Below the pieces are notes generated by a model. It worked only from the letters and a program-made list of their open reading frames with translations. It had not been told where the DNA came from and made no database searches. This document shows positions 11,262-23,042 of a DNA stretch of 64,000 nt, in pieces (position 1 is the stretch's first letter; each line of letters starts with the position of its first letter). Source of the stretch: Hysterangium stoloniferum (Eukaryota; Basidiomycota; Agaricomycetes; Hysterangiales; Hysterangiaceae); NCBI GenBank assembly GCA_015178975.1, contig WHVD01000068.1, positions 1 through 64,000 on the forward strand. Direction: 5' to 3'. Position numbers and translations under genes: made by a program.

Positions 11262-14200
11262 CGTGGGTTTCTTCGCAATGCAATGGACATGTTGCCCAAT
11301 TGCTTATAACAGAGGCATATCACTTTTCGTTCATTGATAACCAAGCACTGATGCCCATCACAACCGATTCCCTGCCAAATACCCACGTGGTGCACGGGAT
11401 AAATCGTATGGACGACGTTGCAGGGTTACCCCCTACGGTTCCCCCTTCAGGAGAAGTAACAACTGCTGACTCCCAGCTGAGCGATGAAAAGAAGACAGCG
11501 GTGAAGATTTACAAAATGCTCCGTGAACAATGGGGTTGCAACGAACCAGGCCATGACTTATGTCTACAGGGGACTGATTATATTGGTCATATGCAGCTGT
11601 CTGAAGAACAGATTTTCATTTGGATAGACAAGATTGTGTGTCATCTATTCATTGAAATTCATCGTTTTCATTATTCACTCATCCAAAATCTGATTTCCAC
11701 AGTGCCGAGGTCAGGCAACATGCCACTATCCGCCAGACATGTTTATTGTTCCAGACGGCCCTAGATCCAATAGGAACCCCAATTTTGACTGGAGTGCTAG
11801 CGAAACGAATACTGACTCAGAAGTTGAGATTGGACCGGGGTATTTTTGTGGACTCGCTCTGGAACGAGTCGGCAGGACAATCCTTTTTCACTCAAAGGTT
11901 TCGTTGTTGTTAGCCAAGCTATTTCTCTATAGACAAATTGTGAATCGTTGGCCGCTTTATGGATATAGACGACTTTACAAACCTGCGTCCGAGCGAAGCC
12001 TTGGAATAATCTTGCAAGAGACAGCCGATCTAATGCGGTATGAGTTACCATCTATCATACGAATTTATCGCCAACGCTTTGAACATTATACATCTTTGCA
12101 GGCCATCCTACCCACTTTATATTCGAAAACGAGCATCCAACATTTTTGGCAGGACCACTCGGATACCTGATGAATACCGAGGCGATGATTGCATCCAAAT
12201 TATTTTAGAATGGTTAGGTAATGCATTCCGTCGTTCCGGGGAGGATCATGTGTCGCCCGAAATTATATCAGCACTATATCGACATCTGACGAGTGCACCC
12301 TTGCATGTTCATTATGACGAAGTTCTATCCAATTTCATTGTAACTCTCGCTCGATATCTCACTGGCGCGTGGGAACGGGACTATGATTCCCTTCCCTACA
12401 CGCTTGGGCATCTCATGCGAAATCTCTGCCGTTTACGTAAGTTATCATTCGAGGAGCTGAATGCTATTCATGATTACTTGGAATCCTGGCTGCAACAACA
12501 GTAATATATGTTGTCAGCATTCTTCACACCGAGCTGACTAACCCATGCCAGATCCAACTCAAGATGGTCCTACAACAATGATGCTTACTTTATATACTCC
12601 TATATGGACGTCTCCATGCCATGTTCTCGACAGGATGCACGGTTTCATATCCTCTCTGAGGCGTTATTGGATATCGCCTTAGATACCACGTTTGGGGCTA
12701 CATCGCGAGATATGGGGCTTGACTGGTTCCTCCAGGGTAAAGGAGCGGCTGTGAATAGATTCTTCGATGACAGGGTATTGCTGATAGACCACGCCAAGAA
12801 GATTAAACGAATTGCCTCGTTTGTTGCTTTCTATCTACGGCACGTTGTACATGCACTTTTGTCAATGATATCTTAACTTACCTTCCCCTTCTAGTCATAT
12901 TTCGATTCAACCCCGCCAATGGTCCACGTTTCATTGTCTTGCTAGAATAATCAAAACCATCATCTCCCTCATAGCAACTTCTCCCGATCCAGAATCTTCC
13001 TGTAGGGAAATACAGGTCGAAAATGCAGTAAACGCTTTCGTCGTTTTTTTCTCACATTTCGATCCATTTGATTTTCGCGATCACCCCGACGATTTTGCAT
13101 ACTTTTCACGTTTGAAAAGTGACTCGCACTCCCTCTTACTCCTAATCGCCAATCCGTTCACTGGTCCTTCGGTCCTATCTAACTCGCATTGCATGTCAAT
13201 ACTGGAGGACAATGGATGGGTCGGAAACGCTCTTTCTGCGTCCAATCAAACGGACACTTCCTTCCCTGAGTTACCATTATAATTGTGACCCCCTCCGTAT
13301 TGGATCCCAAACATTGAGATTAGGAGTATTACTGAAGGGCTCTGGGATATTTTCTAGACGCCAGTGATAGAGTGAATTCACTCACTGAGGATATGATGAT
13401 GGAATGCGGGGATTGCTCTGCGGAACGTGAGTGGTGTATGCCAGGCACTATCAAAAGACCACACCGCTTGACGTTGTATCCCAGCAACGGACGTTTTACC
13501 CTACGCTTCATGTAATTCAGTCCTTCCATCCAACCAATCTCCCCCCTCAGGTCATTCATTCACCCTGCTCATCTATCGTATCCAGCTTCTCCCACGAGTG
13601 ATTGCAGTCTAATTCGTTACAGCGTCTTCCAGAATCTAAACCCTTTTCCATTCTTAAGCCCTTCACCAACCGCCAACACGAGCTCTTTCTGTGACATTCC
13701 TACTTATCTTGTCTATCTGATATGCAGCACATAACCCAGGAATGTTTTTCGATCTAATCATAGTGATACAGCACGTCCGGCATTCCACGATTTTTCCCCT
13801 TAGAACGGTAATGTGACCAAATTCACGAGAATTTGACCTCCTTGCACTATCCACGGGACATCGGCTACTACGTGAAGTACACCAGCCAACCAGATGTACT
13901 TTACTTACATATGATTGTTGTTTGTGCACGAAAAAGGATTATCCTCAAACAATTTTTCCTTTCTTTGCACTCCCCTAAAGGAGCGTTTAATTAAAAATCT
14001 TAAGCACTCAATGTTGACCATTGGTTGATTTTCCGAGAAGTTTCTCTCAAGCCATTGTTAGCGCCTACTTCAAAACCCTTGTACATTCCCTCCATTTGAT
14101 AATGGGAACAAATTGGATGCGGCAGATATATTAGACATATTATTTTTCCTTCAACTGCTAAGACATCGACTAAAAACTATTTTCAATCTCACTGTTGTCA

Positions 14201-14546
14201 TGGGTATTCAAGGTATGGATCCCACATAGGGAACGTTGGTGTCGTGTTTGGTGCAAAGTCAGTCCTCGTTATTTTCATCCAATCACATGTTGCTAATTAT
14301 TTTCCGTCTAGCATGCACATAGATACCAACAATTTTATTGAAAGTTGGCATTCTAATCTCAAGCGCAATTTATTTCCTATATTAGTGCAAGAAATTTTAC
14401 ACCCTCTTTACTAAATACCTGAGAAAACACAAGAAATACGAACCTTTGGTTATCTAATCTTATATTGGCGGCAATCACTCAAATTGATCGGCTATGCACT
14501 TATATGGGACCCGGTATCGAAGATAAATAAACACAAGTAAATGACG
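11262..14546 (+). repeat. Segmental duplication, copy B
   Basis: Second direct copy. It shares the gene body with A and C. Its far 3' end (about 14310-14546, ending GACCCGGTATCGAAGATAAA and following bases) matches 23120-23398 of copy C. It has no LTR at the two sites occupied in A and C, so it represents the empty state for both. Its 5' end abuts the CCT3 pseudogene directly. Confidence 0.85.
11351..13282 (+). CDS. Unrecognised multi-exon protein, copy B, the best preserved of three paralogues
   Basis: Proposed exons are 11351-11635, 11703-12037, 12102-12500, 12552-about 12854 and about 12895-13282. The first three introns (67, 64 and 51 bp) start GTGTGT, GTATGA and GTAATA and end AG; the third has GCTGACTAAC as branch point. 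Phases agree across the first three junctions and the frame stays open, giving about 440 residues before the last junction. The start is the ATG after CCAAGCACTG, conserved in all copies. Conserved features: GHDLCLQG, a Cys-containing CRGQATCHYPPD that arises only after splicing, GLALERVGRTILFHSKVSLL, DDCIQIILEWLGNAFRR, and the fifth-exon tail SVLSNSHCMSILEDNGWVGN. The fourth junction could not be joined in frame with a simple GT-AG pair, so exon 5 may be misplaced or the gene may be damaged there. There is no signal peptide, clear membrane segment or known domain. Function unknown. Confidence 0.55.
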
Positions 14547-15222
14547 GTATATACGGTTAAGGTACGATATATTCATATTAATTTCTCTATCAACGAAGGT
14601 TAGACAAAGGAGACATTCCGCGGGACTCGCTCTGAATCACTATGACGGCACACTATCCTAGTGGCCAGAGGGCCTCAGTTTCTTCATAGGTGTGGTAATA
14701 CGTATGGAGATTCGATGTTGTGTTTACCTAGGGTTATTGCCACCAGCCTACACATACGTGGTCATGGAAGTTCCCGGGCTACAGGTGCCCAGAGCAATGG
14801 TTTATTCTGTTGTCTTTGCTTTGGTCCCAGGCTCAGTCCGATGAAGAGAGTCCTTCCAGAAAAATTACAGTGGTCTACTGCACCACGGACTCGATCCTTC
14901 GAACAAAAAGGGTTCTGTAATAGACAGAAAGACAGAAAGACTCAGAACTTTATATCCCTTGCTCATGTCGACCACAGATTCGTTTTTCGGCAACGATCGA
15001 CTATCAGTGCAAGAATTATTGGGGTAGATAATGGAAAATCGTAGCGCAAGTAGTTTGCTACAAGGTTCCGGAGAACACCCAGAGCACTGAATCACCTAAA
15101 CCGCGAAGAAAGTATTATACACGCTGTTGTCATATCCTACACAATAAAGATACAGTGGGCACTTGTGATGTAATGAAGCCACAAAAAGGTTTGACATCAA
15201 GTCAAAGCTTAGAATTAGAGTA
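14547..15222. other. No recognised gene
   Basis: Unique spacer after copy B with ordinary CpG content. A 127-codon plus-strand frame (14661-15044) has no recognised motif, and its reading is compositionally random (many Cys, Arg and Ser). Nothing else was supported. Confidence 0.35.
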
Positions 15223-15643
15223 TCAACTACCTCCGAATCCCCTTCCACGAAGCTGGATCATTTTGGACGAGATTGTTTGGGACGTCCCATTATCTGTAAC
15301 GTTGCCGTTATGGCCTGGTAGTCTTTCTCTGATGATGACTCGAATTTCGTCAGCATTTCGTGATTCCTCCTCAACACTCTCCTTGGTGTTGACGGCACTG
15401 GCATTTGTTCCTGGCTAGAGACACCGACTATAAATTGAAGATACTGGTAGGCTAATGCATGTCAAGCTGTCACATACCAACCTCGATTTTCTTTCAGCGG
15501 TGGCTTCGTAAAAGTACTCTATGCTGATTTTTTGCTCGTCAAGGATGGGAAGCTCCTGCGCAAATAGCCACTGAAACCACCCCGAACTCCATTTAAGTTC
15601 TTGGTAAGCTTGTCGTTGCACCGAGAATGCTATGAACAGCGAC
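15223..15643 (-). CDS. Partial unknown gene, last two exons
   Basis: Two minus-strand exons are proposed, 15643-15478 and 15414-15223, joined by a 63-bp intron with donor GTATGTG and acceptor CTCTAG; the join keeps frame. The penultimate exon gives a hydrophobic-aromatic stretch (YQELKWSSGWFQWLFAQELP) followed by EQKISIEYFYEATAERKSR. The last exon gives an acidic then basic tail, NTKESVEEESRNADEIRVI, with the stop at 15223-15225. An upstream acceptor CTTACTAG precedes the first of these exons, and a further exon ending QDLFQHIDQ near 15.75 kb is possible. I do not recognise the family. The 5' part is not resolved. Confidence 0.4.
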
Positions 15644-16769
15644 CTAGTAAGTACTGGTGTTTGCCAAAATCTCGTATGGCATCCGAGTTCTTAATAGATT
15701 TGCGCATTTTGCGTTCATACCTGGTCAATGTGTTGAAATAAATCTTGCGCTGTTCTTAGGCCGAGTTATTTTCCGTTTGACCGAGTAAGTAACAATTAAC
15801 TCGTTGCAAACACAAACAGATGGGTACTACAATACACAACTCATCTTTATATAGCCCGGTAACCACTTACTAATATTCATCGTATGGTTTGAGTTCCTTG
15901 CAGCTCACATACCGAATTCCCAAAATTCAACACAGATGTCTTCAAAGAGCGGTCACTGAAGAAGCAACTGTAATGTAACCAAGCATCTTACACCGTGTTA
16001 TATAACACTGACGGTATGATTTGTAGTAAGTTTGAGATTTAGGTTTCGAACATGGATAATTCAATTTCGTATACGTGAGATGTGTTGCAAGAGGTATCCC
16101 GCAGGATGGGTGGGACCGAGTATTGAAGAGATTACCAGTGCCGAATAATCCATATTCGAAATGTTAAGATGGACTTGTTCTGATTTTGATGATGACTGAT
16201 GGTGAGGGATAAGAAAAGAATAGTGACGAAGAGCACTAAGAAGACGAAGAAGAGATGGTTGGAAAGCTGGGTGCAACACCTTTTCAGACCGCATCTTCCA
16301 GTGACCTGTATGAACGACGAACATCTGAAGGTTCTCTTCATTGAATGTAGACCTGATGCAAAATGGCATATGGGTACATACTTGCAAATATTTGCAGGCC
16401 CAGTCAAACACGTGGCATCACCATATTGAATGATTCCTGTATGAATACATTGATTTGCGATAGATGGAAGACAGTAGATGACAGATGGAAGATGGCAGGG
16501 TACTGTGTAATCTAGTAATTTGTTATACGAAGGGGATGTTTGGCACTCAATTAACTACTCTAATTAAGTTGTGGGTGATCTACTGGCTACGAACTTCTGC
16601 CTCTAATTCATAATTGCGTAAGTTATTAGTTTTTGAAGCGACAGACCGATTAAAGTTGCTTCTAATCGAGCGCCTGCAGTCAACTACATATACCGCACCG
16701 TGAATGCTGCTAATCTAATTTCTTGAGTAGCTAAAAGTGGCTCAGCACTGATACTCGTCATTACCTCAC
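15644..16769. other. Unresolved spacer with a partial duplicate of the DUF6533 gene's first exon
   Basis: At about 15932-16020 the sequence repeats, with changes, the 5' end of the downstream DUF6533 gene: CTTCAAAGAGCGG occurs here and at about 16788, each followed by a similar AAGAAGCAAC and later AACACTGAC. It looks like a small tandem duplication that left a dead first exon. A 116-codon minus-strand frame (16061-16411) has no recognised domain and was not accepted as a gene. The rest is AT-rich with no support. Confidence 0.4.
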
Positions 16770-18454
16770 ATGGCATCCGTGGTAGATCTTCAAAGAGCGG
16801 CTATTCAAGAAGCAACCGCAGAGTAAATACTTACCTTTGGTCGTTTCATTGCACACAACACTGACTGTAGGTTTCCAGGGAGGTTTGGGCCTACACCGAT
16901 TTCACAGCACTAGGTCTGTCTTCAAGCAGTCGCAGTTGTTTTCACACTATATAGACGGGCATCTCAGTTCTGTTTAGCTATGACACAATCTTGACTCTTC
17001 CAGCGGAAATCCAGTTCGTATGGAAGAGTAGGATCAGACTAGCATCTGTGCTGTATATCATTGCCCGATATTCAGTCCTACTTGAATGTATATTTAATGT
17101 GGTCTTCGATTGGGCAGATGGACCGTTAGAGGTGCGTGGTGAGATGGGTCTGAAAATGCTCCCGCGACTGATAGCAGTTGACAGTCCGTGGTACCTTCTG
17201 AACCCTCACAATGGTTGTTTACAGGTTGACCATAGGGCATGTAATGCTATATTAATGACTATGAATTTCCTGGACACTGTAGCGACACTTGGTGCACATG
17301 GTGATCAATCTATTTAGCATTTACTTGCTCAAATAACTCAACTAGGATGGATGTCAGGGATATTATTGGCAAGGGTTTATGCTATAAGCAGATCTCAGAA
17401 ATACCTTTCAATACCGATATCGGTAATATATCTCGCCGAAATTTGCTGCCGTATGGTGTGTTTACGCATTGGCACTCTGTCCAATGTATCGGTATACTTA
17501 TGAGGATGAGAGTTATTCGCAGTCCATGATAATTGTATTCCAGGGACCACTAGCAAACTGTGCGTTTCACTCCAATAGAACCAGGTAACTAATAACAGCA
17601 TTAAACAGGCGTACATTAGTCCGTTCCATATGCCTGGAGAGCTCCAGTTGATATGATCATCACAGCCACAGCAGAAAGTGCTTTGACAATTACGTTTGAT
17701 GGGTTCTTATTATTCACCACATTATTCTACACCATCGGCATGATTAGGCTACAAAGAGGTATTAAAGCATTGCGGAAAGGATCTATAACCTATCTAATTG
17801 TACAACAAGGTATTCACCTTCGCGTTTGAGCCTACATGTTCTCACGCTGATCATGTTAATTGCAGGCGTTCTCCGATTTGTTTCAGTACTAAATTAACCT
17901 GGGTTTATTTGATGAAATTTTGATTTTGATTTTTTAGCGTAATTTTCATATGGAATTTACAGAGCATAATCACGGATAAGGTCTGGGATTCCCACTGCTT
18001 TCCCCCTTTGTCACTGATACTACAACATTTCCTCTAAGTTTGTCTCAGTGAATATCTCTTTTCCTCTGTGAATCTCATACCACACACTTGTCTCACATCC
18101 AATACAGACCCCATTTTTAGGCGTTGGTGTAAACTTGCAGGGTTGGTAAGTATTCATCGCATCCATTTTCTCTACATTCTTATTGGCAACTGCAGCATAT
18201 CCACCCTTCTTGTTTGCCGCTTCTTCCTCGATGTGCGAGAATTAAACTCGTCATGTGACGCGATCAATTCAACTAACAATCTCGTGGTCACTACCTTCCG
18301 AGCGGCGGTACGCAGTACTGGAAATTCTTTGATCGAGGACGTCGGAGATGCATATTATACAGGGAATTTTATTCTGAGTCCACCTCATGAAGGAGAACTC
18401 CCCGATCATTCTGCAGAGGGGTGTGAGGAAACCTCTAGCCATGGTGCACACTAA
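16770..18454 (+). CDS. DUF6533-family multi-pass membrane protein
   Basis: Members of this Agaricomycete family are 6-7-helix membrane proteins of unknown function. Proposed exons: 16770-16822 (starts MASVVDLQRAA), 16978-17131, 17225-17300, 17346-17491, short exon(s) near 17544, 17666-17809, about 17866 onward, and 18196-18454. The second exon carries the domain signature YDTILTLPAEIQFVW followed by LASVLYIIARYSVLLE, a membrane helix. The third and fourth join in phase to give a helix with the typical LLARVYAISRSQKYL. The later exon ITFDGFLLFTTLFYTIG is another helix, and the last exon begins ISTLLVCRFFLDVREL, the usual family C-terminal pattern, then a hydrophilic tail. Introns are 45-80 bp with good GT-AG ends. 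The 16-bp exon near 17544 and the region 17.87-18.2 kb are uncertain, so damage there is possible. A second member is at 45869-47322. Confidence 0.6.
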
Positions 18455-19679
18455 TGCAAGGGGGTTCTCTACCAGTATTATGGGTGACCATTTACGTCTG
18501 GTGTGCGATAATGCAATGCAATACATATTGCGACCTTACTGGACTCCTTGGTGAATATTGATGAATGTATAATAATAATATAATGTTAGATTAGATCAGA
18601 TTACAGTTACCAGGACGAGGTATTATGCGATATTTGCTGACTATAAACTGCATAAGCTTGAATCTGTTGTCTTTATCTATTAATAATAATGGCAGTGCGC
18701 CGCCCTCAAGATCTTGGCTGGAACCCGGCGTCGAACCAAAGGATGACGCGGCATACCGTAAGGTCTAATACTGTTCTCTTATTCCTTCCTTGTGGTTTGG
18801 TTTCGCTCGCTGGATCTATTATTAAAATGGATGATTACGTTGAAAAGGGACAACACAAACTGGATTTCAAGGAGAAAATAAAAGCAAGAAGGATTTGAAT
18901 AACATTAGCAGTTCACCAATGACATCTGCATATTGTCCGTTCAAAAGTTCACAACTCTCTCTCGTATGTGGATTGGTGGATTAATGTAATCATTGAACCA
19001 TGCGCATCTTCGAAAAGTCCCTCATGACTCTTATGGCAAGTGACTTTTAGAATGTGGCCCCAAGGATTCGAAGAGGAACAGAATTTACAGCTGACATGGG
19101 CTGTGTTTCATATTGTGGATGACAACAGTGGCAGCGTCAACATCTGCCACTCACCTGTGTAAGGGTCGTTTTCTAACAACATCCTGCCTGTATCTTCCTT
19201 TTCACTTTTGGCTCCAGATACATCGCCAGGCCAACTACTACCAGAGATAAATTATATTAGAATCTTTGAATAAGAAATTGACGGTGTACACGTGCAGCTG
19301 GATGCTTTTACATGCCTCTTTGTTCTTAGGCCAAATGCTTTGAGGGTATCAGACAACGGAATGGAGATAAATACAGTACAACATCCAGAGAATGGACACA
19401 GTAACCTATGTGAGTCTATTCCGATAACATCTCGGTTACTCAGGAACTGCTTCCGTTCATCTTTCCCAGACCAGGGGTAGGTGGGAGTAGCATCGGAGAT
19501 ATAGATCTTGTGCCAGGAGCGGCTTTCCTTTTGTTTTTAGGAAATGGCCTCACAGGTCAAGCTGCAGCACTCATGTGGTGAGTTAATGGCTGTCCATGTG
19601 CAGATGAAGGTGTGCTGACCTTTACTTCATCTTCACTAAGTGCGGTGTGGCCAGAGTAGTCGCCTTTGATTAGCCCAGT
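18455..19679. other. No recognised gene
   Basis: Mixed AT-rich spacer with ordinary CpG. Short frames at 18689-18898 and 19292-19480 have no known motif. A tRNA-like phrase near 18.70-18.76 kb was checked and rejected. Copy C of the duplicated segment begins at about 19.68 kb. Confidence 0.4.
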
Positions 19680-20138
19680 TAGAGCGGGTACGAGAGACAC
19701 CCGACATAGCTAGTATACATTGTAAAAAGAAATACCACTGGGTAAATAGCTGGGCTTTGCCTGTTACACTTGCTAGCTAGGGTATGTATACAATTCACAA
19801 TTTCCTCATGCATGCTTTATATGAAGTGGCTATCCTCGGTCTCATTATCAAAAATTTACTTCGTTTTCTGACGGGGAATATAGGGGAGGATGATCTTGAG
19901 TCGGCATGGTGAGTATAGGATAAGAAATGACAGAATCTTTCTGGTTCAGACAATATGTGCAAATGAGAAGTGCTTCAGGTTATTTCTGGCTTGCCCAGTA
20001 TTTGTGGGAAAGTATACTATGATAGGCTAAAAGCCTGGCACAGCAACACAGCCGGACTAACGGCATTGTGATGCGCACGTCGCCCAATTGCCTATAAAAG
20101 AGGCATATCACTTTCTGACCATTGATAACCAAGCACCG

Positions 20139-22064
20139 ATGCCCATGACTACCAATTCCCTGCCAAATACCTATGGGGCGGATGGGATAACTCGTTTGGC
20201 CAACGTTGCAGGGTTACCACCTACGGTTTCCCCTTCAACAGCAGTAACAATTGGCGACTCTCAGCTGGGCAATGAAAGCTTCATGAGAGGAGCGAAGGCT
20301 TACAAAATTCTCCATGAAACTATGGGGTTGTGACGAACCAGGCCACGACTTATGCCTACAGGGGGTTGAATATATTGGTCATATCCAGCTGTCTGAAGAA
20401 CATATATCCATTTGGATAGGCGAAATTGTGGGACATGTATTCATTGAAATTCATCGTTATCATTATTCACTAATCCAATACCCACAGTGCCGAGGTCAGG
20501 CAACATGCCACTATCCGCCAGACGTGTTTATTATCCCAGACGGCTCTAGATCCAATAGGAACCCAAACTTTGACTGGGGGGCTAGCGAAACGAATATTGA
20601 CCCAGAAGTCGAGATTGAACCGGGGTATTTTTGTGGACTCGCTCTGGAACGAGTCGGCAGGACAATCCTCTATCATGCAAAGGTTTCGTTGATCTTAGCC
20701 AAGCTATCGCTTTATTGGCAAATTGTGAATGGTTGGCCGCTTTATGGATATAGACGACTTTACAAACCTCCGTCCGCGCAAAGCCTTGGAATAATCTTGC
20801 AAGAGACAGCCGATCTAATGCGGTATGAGTTACCACCTATCATACGAACTTATCGCCAACCATTTGAACATTGAACATCTTTGCAGGCCATGCTACCCAC
20901 CTCGTATTCGAAAACAAGCATCCAACGTTTTTAGTAGGACCACTTGGATCCCTGATGGATACCGAGGCGATCATTACATCCAAATTATTTTAGAATGGTT
21001 AGGTCATGCATTCCGTCGTTCCGGGAAGGATCATGTGTCGCCTGAAATTATGTCAGCACTATATCAAAATCTGACCAGTGGACCCTTGCATGTTCATTAT
21101 GACGATGTTCTGTCCAATTTCATTGTAATTCTCGCTCGATATCTCACGGGCTGGGAACGGGACTATGGTTCCCTTCCCTGGGCGCTTGCACACAGCGTGT
21201 TTAACCTCTGCCGTCTACGTAAGCTTTCACTCCAGGAGCTGAATGCTATTCATGATTACTTGGAATCATGGCTGCAACAACAGTAAGATATGTTGTCAGC
21301 ATTCTTCACAGCTGACTCAAGCCATACCAGATCCAACCCAAGATGGTCCTACAACAGAGATGCTTACTTTATAGACTCCCAAATGAATGTCTCCATACCA
21401 TGTTCTCAACAGGATGCACGGTTCCATATCCTCTCTGAGGCGATATTGGATATCGCCCTAGATACCACCATTTGGGCTACATCGCGACATATGGGGCTTG
21501 ACTACTTCCTGCAGGGTAAAGGAGTGGCTGTGAATAAATTCTTCGAGGATAGGGTATTGCTGATAGACCACGCCAAGAAGATTAATAGAATTGCCTCGTT
21601 CATTGCTTTCTATCTACGGCACGTTGTATATTTTTGTCAACTGATATCTTAACTTACCTTCCCCTTATAGTCATATTCCGATTCAACCCGGCGACGGGCT
21701 CATGTTCTATAGTCTTCCTAGCACAATTAAAACCATCATGTCCCTCATAGCAGTTTCTCCCGATCCAGAATTTTCCTGTAGGGAAATACAGGCAGAAAAT
21801 ATAGTAAACGCTTTCGTCGATTTTTTCGCACATTTCGATTCACTTGATTTTTGTGATCATGCCGACGGTTTCAGACCCTTTTCACATTTGGTAACTGTCT
21901 CGCATTCCCTCTTACTCCTCATCGCCACTCCATTCACTGGTCCTTCGGTCCTATCAAACTCGTATTGCATGTCGATACTGGCGGACAATGGATGGGTCGG
22001 GAACGCTCTTTCTGCGTCCAATCAAGCGAATATTTCCTCCCCTCATTTACCATTGGAATTGTGA
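20139..22064 (+). pseudogene. Copy C of the unrecognised multi-exon gene family (one clear frameshift)
   Basis: Exons by comparison: 20139-20427, 20488-20822, 20887-21282, 21331-about 21628 and about 21671-22064. Introns are 60, 64 and 48 bp. The first contains CACTAATCC, a good branch point, and ends CCCACAG. Exons 2 to 4 are fully open and close to copy B. Exon 1 carries one extra base near 20320 (GAAACTATGG where B has GAACAATGG), which breaks the frame between the N-terminal part and GCDEPGHDLCLQG. A start after that point would give a shortened protein of about 390 residues. The fifth-exon frame is open for 120 codons, as in copies A and B, which argues that it was coding. Called a pseudogene because of the frameshift; expression of a short form cannot be ruled out. 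Confidence 0.6.
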
Positions 22065-22278
22065 CCCCCCTCCGTATTGGATCCCAAACATTAAGATTTA
22101 GGAGTATTTCTGAAAGGCTCTGGGATTCTCTGTAGATGCCAGTGACAGAGTGAACTCACTGGGGATATGGTGATAGAACGCGGTGATAGCCCTGCGGAAA
22201 GTCACTGGTGTGGATCAGGCGCTACCGATAGACTACACCGCTTGACGTGACACCCCAGGAACGGACATTTTATTCTAC

Positions 22279-22504
22279 TGTTAGAATTCAAGACCCATAT
22301 TAATAGGGAGTCATAGATAAGTATAATAGACTGTCTGTAACTATACAGTAGTTGCCTCATTTATATACGTTTTCTCGATTATGTAGGCGCTGGGGGAGTC
22401 GGGGTGAAATGCCCGAGAACAAAGGGCGGAAGAACCTTTATGTCTCAGCTCATATTGCCCCCTGATCGGGAAAAGTAGAACGGTGTTTTCTTCACCTTCC
22501 AACA
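22279..22504 (+). repeat. Solo LTR (226 bp) unique to copy C, target duplication TCTAC
   Basis: It starts TGTTAGAATTC and ends CTTCCAACA, flanked by TCTAC at 22274-22278 and 22505-22509. The corresponding sites in copies A (about 8630) and B (about 13500) read straight through. A TATA-like ATTTATATACG lies near 22360. Inserted after the triplication. Confidence 0.85.
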
Positions 22505-22721
22505 TCTACGCTTCCTGTATTTCAGTCCTTCCATAAAACCAATCTCCCCTCAGGTCATTCATTCACCCTACTCATCCATCGTATCCAGCTTCTCCCACGA
22601 GTGATTGCGAGTCTGACTCGTTGCAGCGTCTTCCGGAATCTAAACCCTTTTACCATTCTTAACCCCTTCACCGATTCCAACGCAAGCTTTTTCTGTGCAT
22701 TCTTACTTATCTCGTCTCTTT

Positions 22722-23042
22722 TCAGTATGCAACGCTAATAAAAGAATCTGTTTCGGAGTGATCATGGTTGGCCAGTGATACAGGACGTCGGGCATTCCAC
22801 ATATTTACGGACTCTTCCCCTTCAGACGGCAATGTGACTAAATTCGCGAGAATTTGACCTTTTTCCACGATCCACTGGATATCAGCTATAGCGTGAAGCA
22901 CATCAGCCAACCAAATGTACTTTGTTTGCACATGATCGCTATTTGTGCACACAAGAGAATCATCCTCAAGCCATTTTTCCTTTCTTTGAACTCTTTTAAA
23001 GGTGCGTTTGCGTAAAAATGTTAAACACTTAATGTTAACCAT
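22722..23042 (-). CDS. Hypothetical 106-residue opposite-strand protein in the 3' flank of copy C
   Basis: The minus-strand frame starts MVNIKCLTFLRKRTFK at 23042 and is open to 22722. It includes the hydrophobic-acidic stretch WLADVLHAIADIQWIVEK and then LVTLPSEGEE. The same strand in copy A (about 9180 downward) begins almost identically (MVNIECLTFL) but soon breaks, and copy B (about 14040 downward) is also broken. Conservation of the start argues for a former gene running opposite to the main one. No family recognised; it may equally be untranslated DNA that happens to stay open. Confidence 0.3.
   Translation of the reverse strand: MVNIKCLTFLRKRTFKRVQRKEKWLEDDSLVCTNSDHVQTKYIWLADVLHAIADIQWIVEKGQILANLVTLPSEGEESVNMWNARRPVSLANHDHSETDSFISVAY

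Noticed and set aside
18690-18760. tRNA-like phrase (GGAACCCGGCGTCGAACC)
   Set aside because: On neither strand could I pair a T-stem and acceptor stem around it or find a D-arm in the right place.
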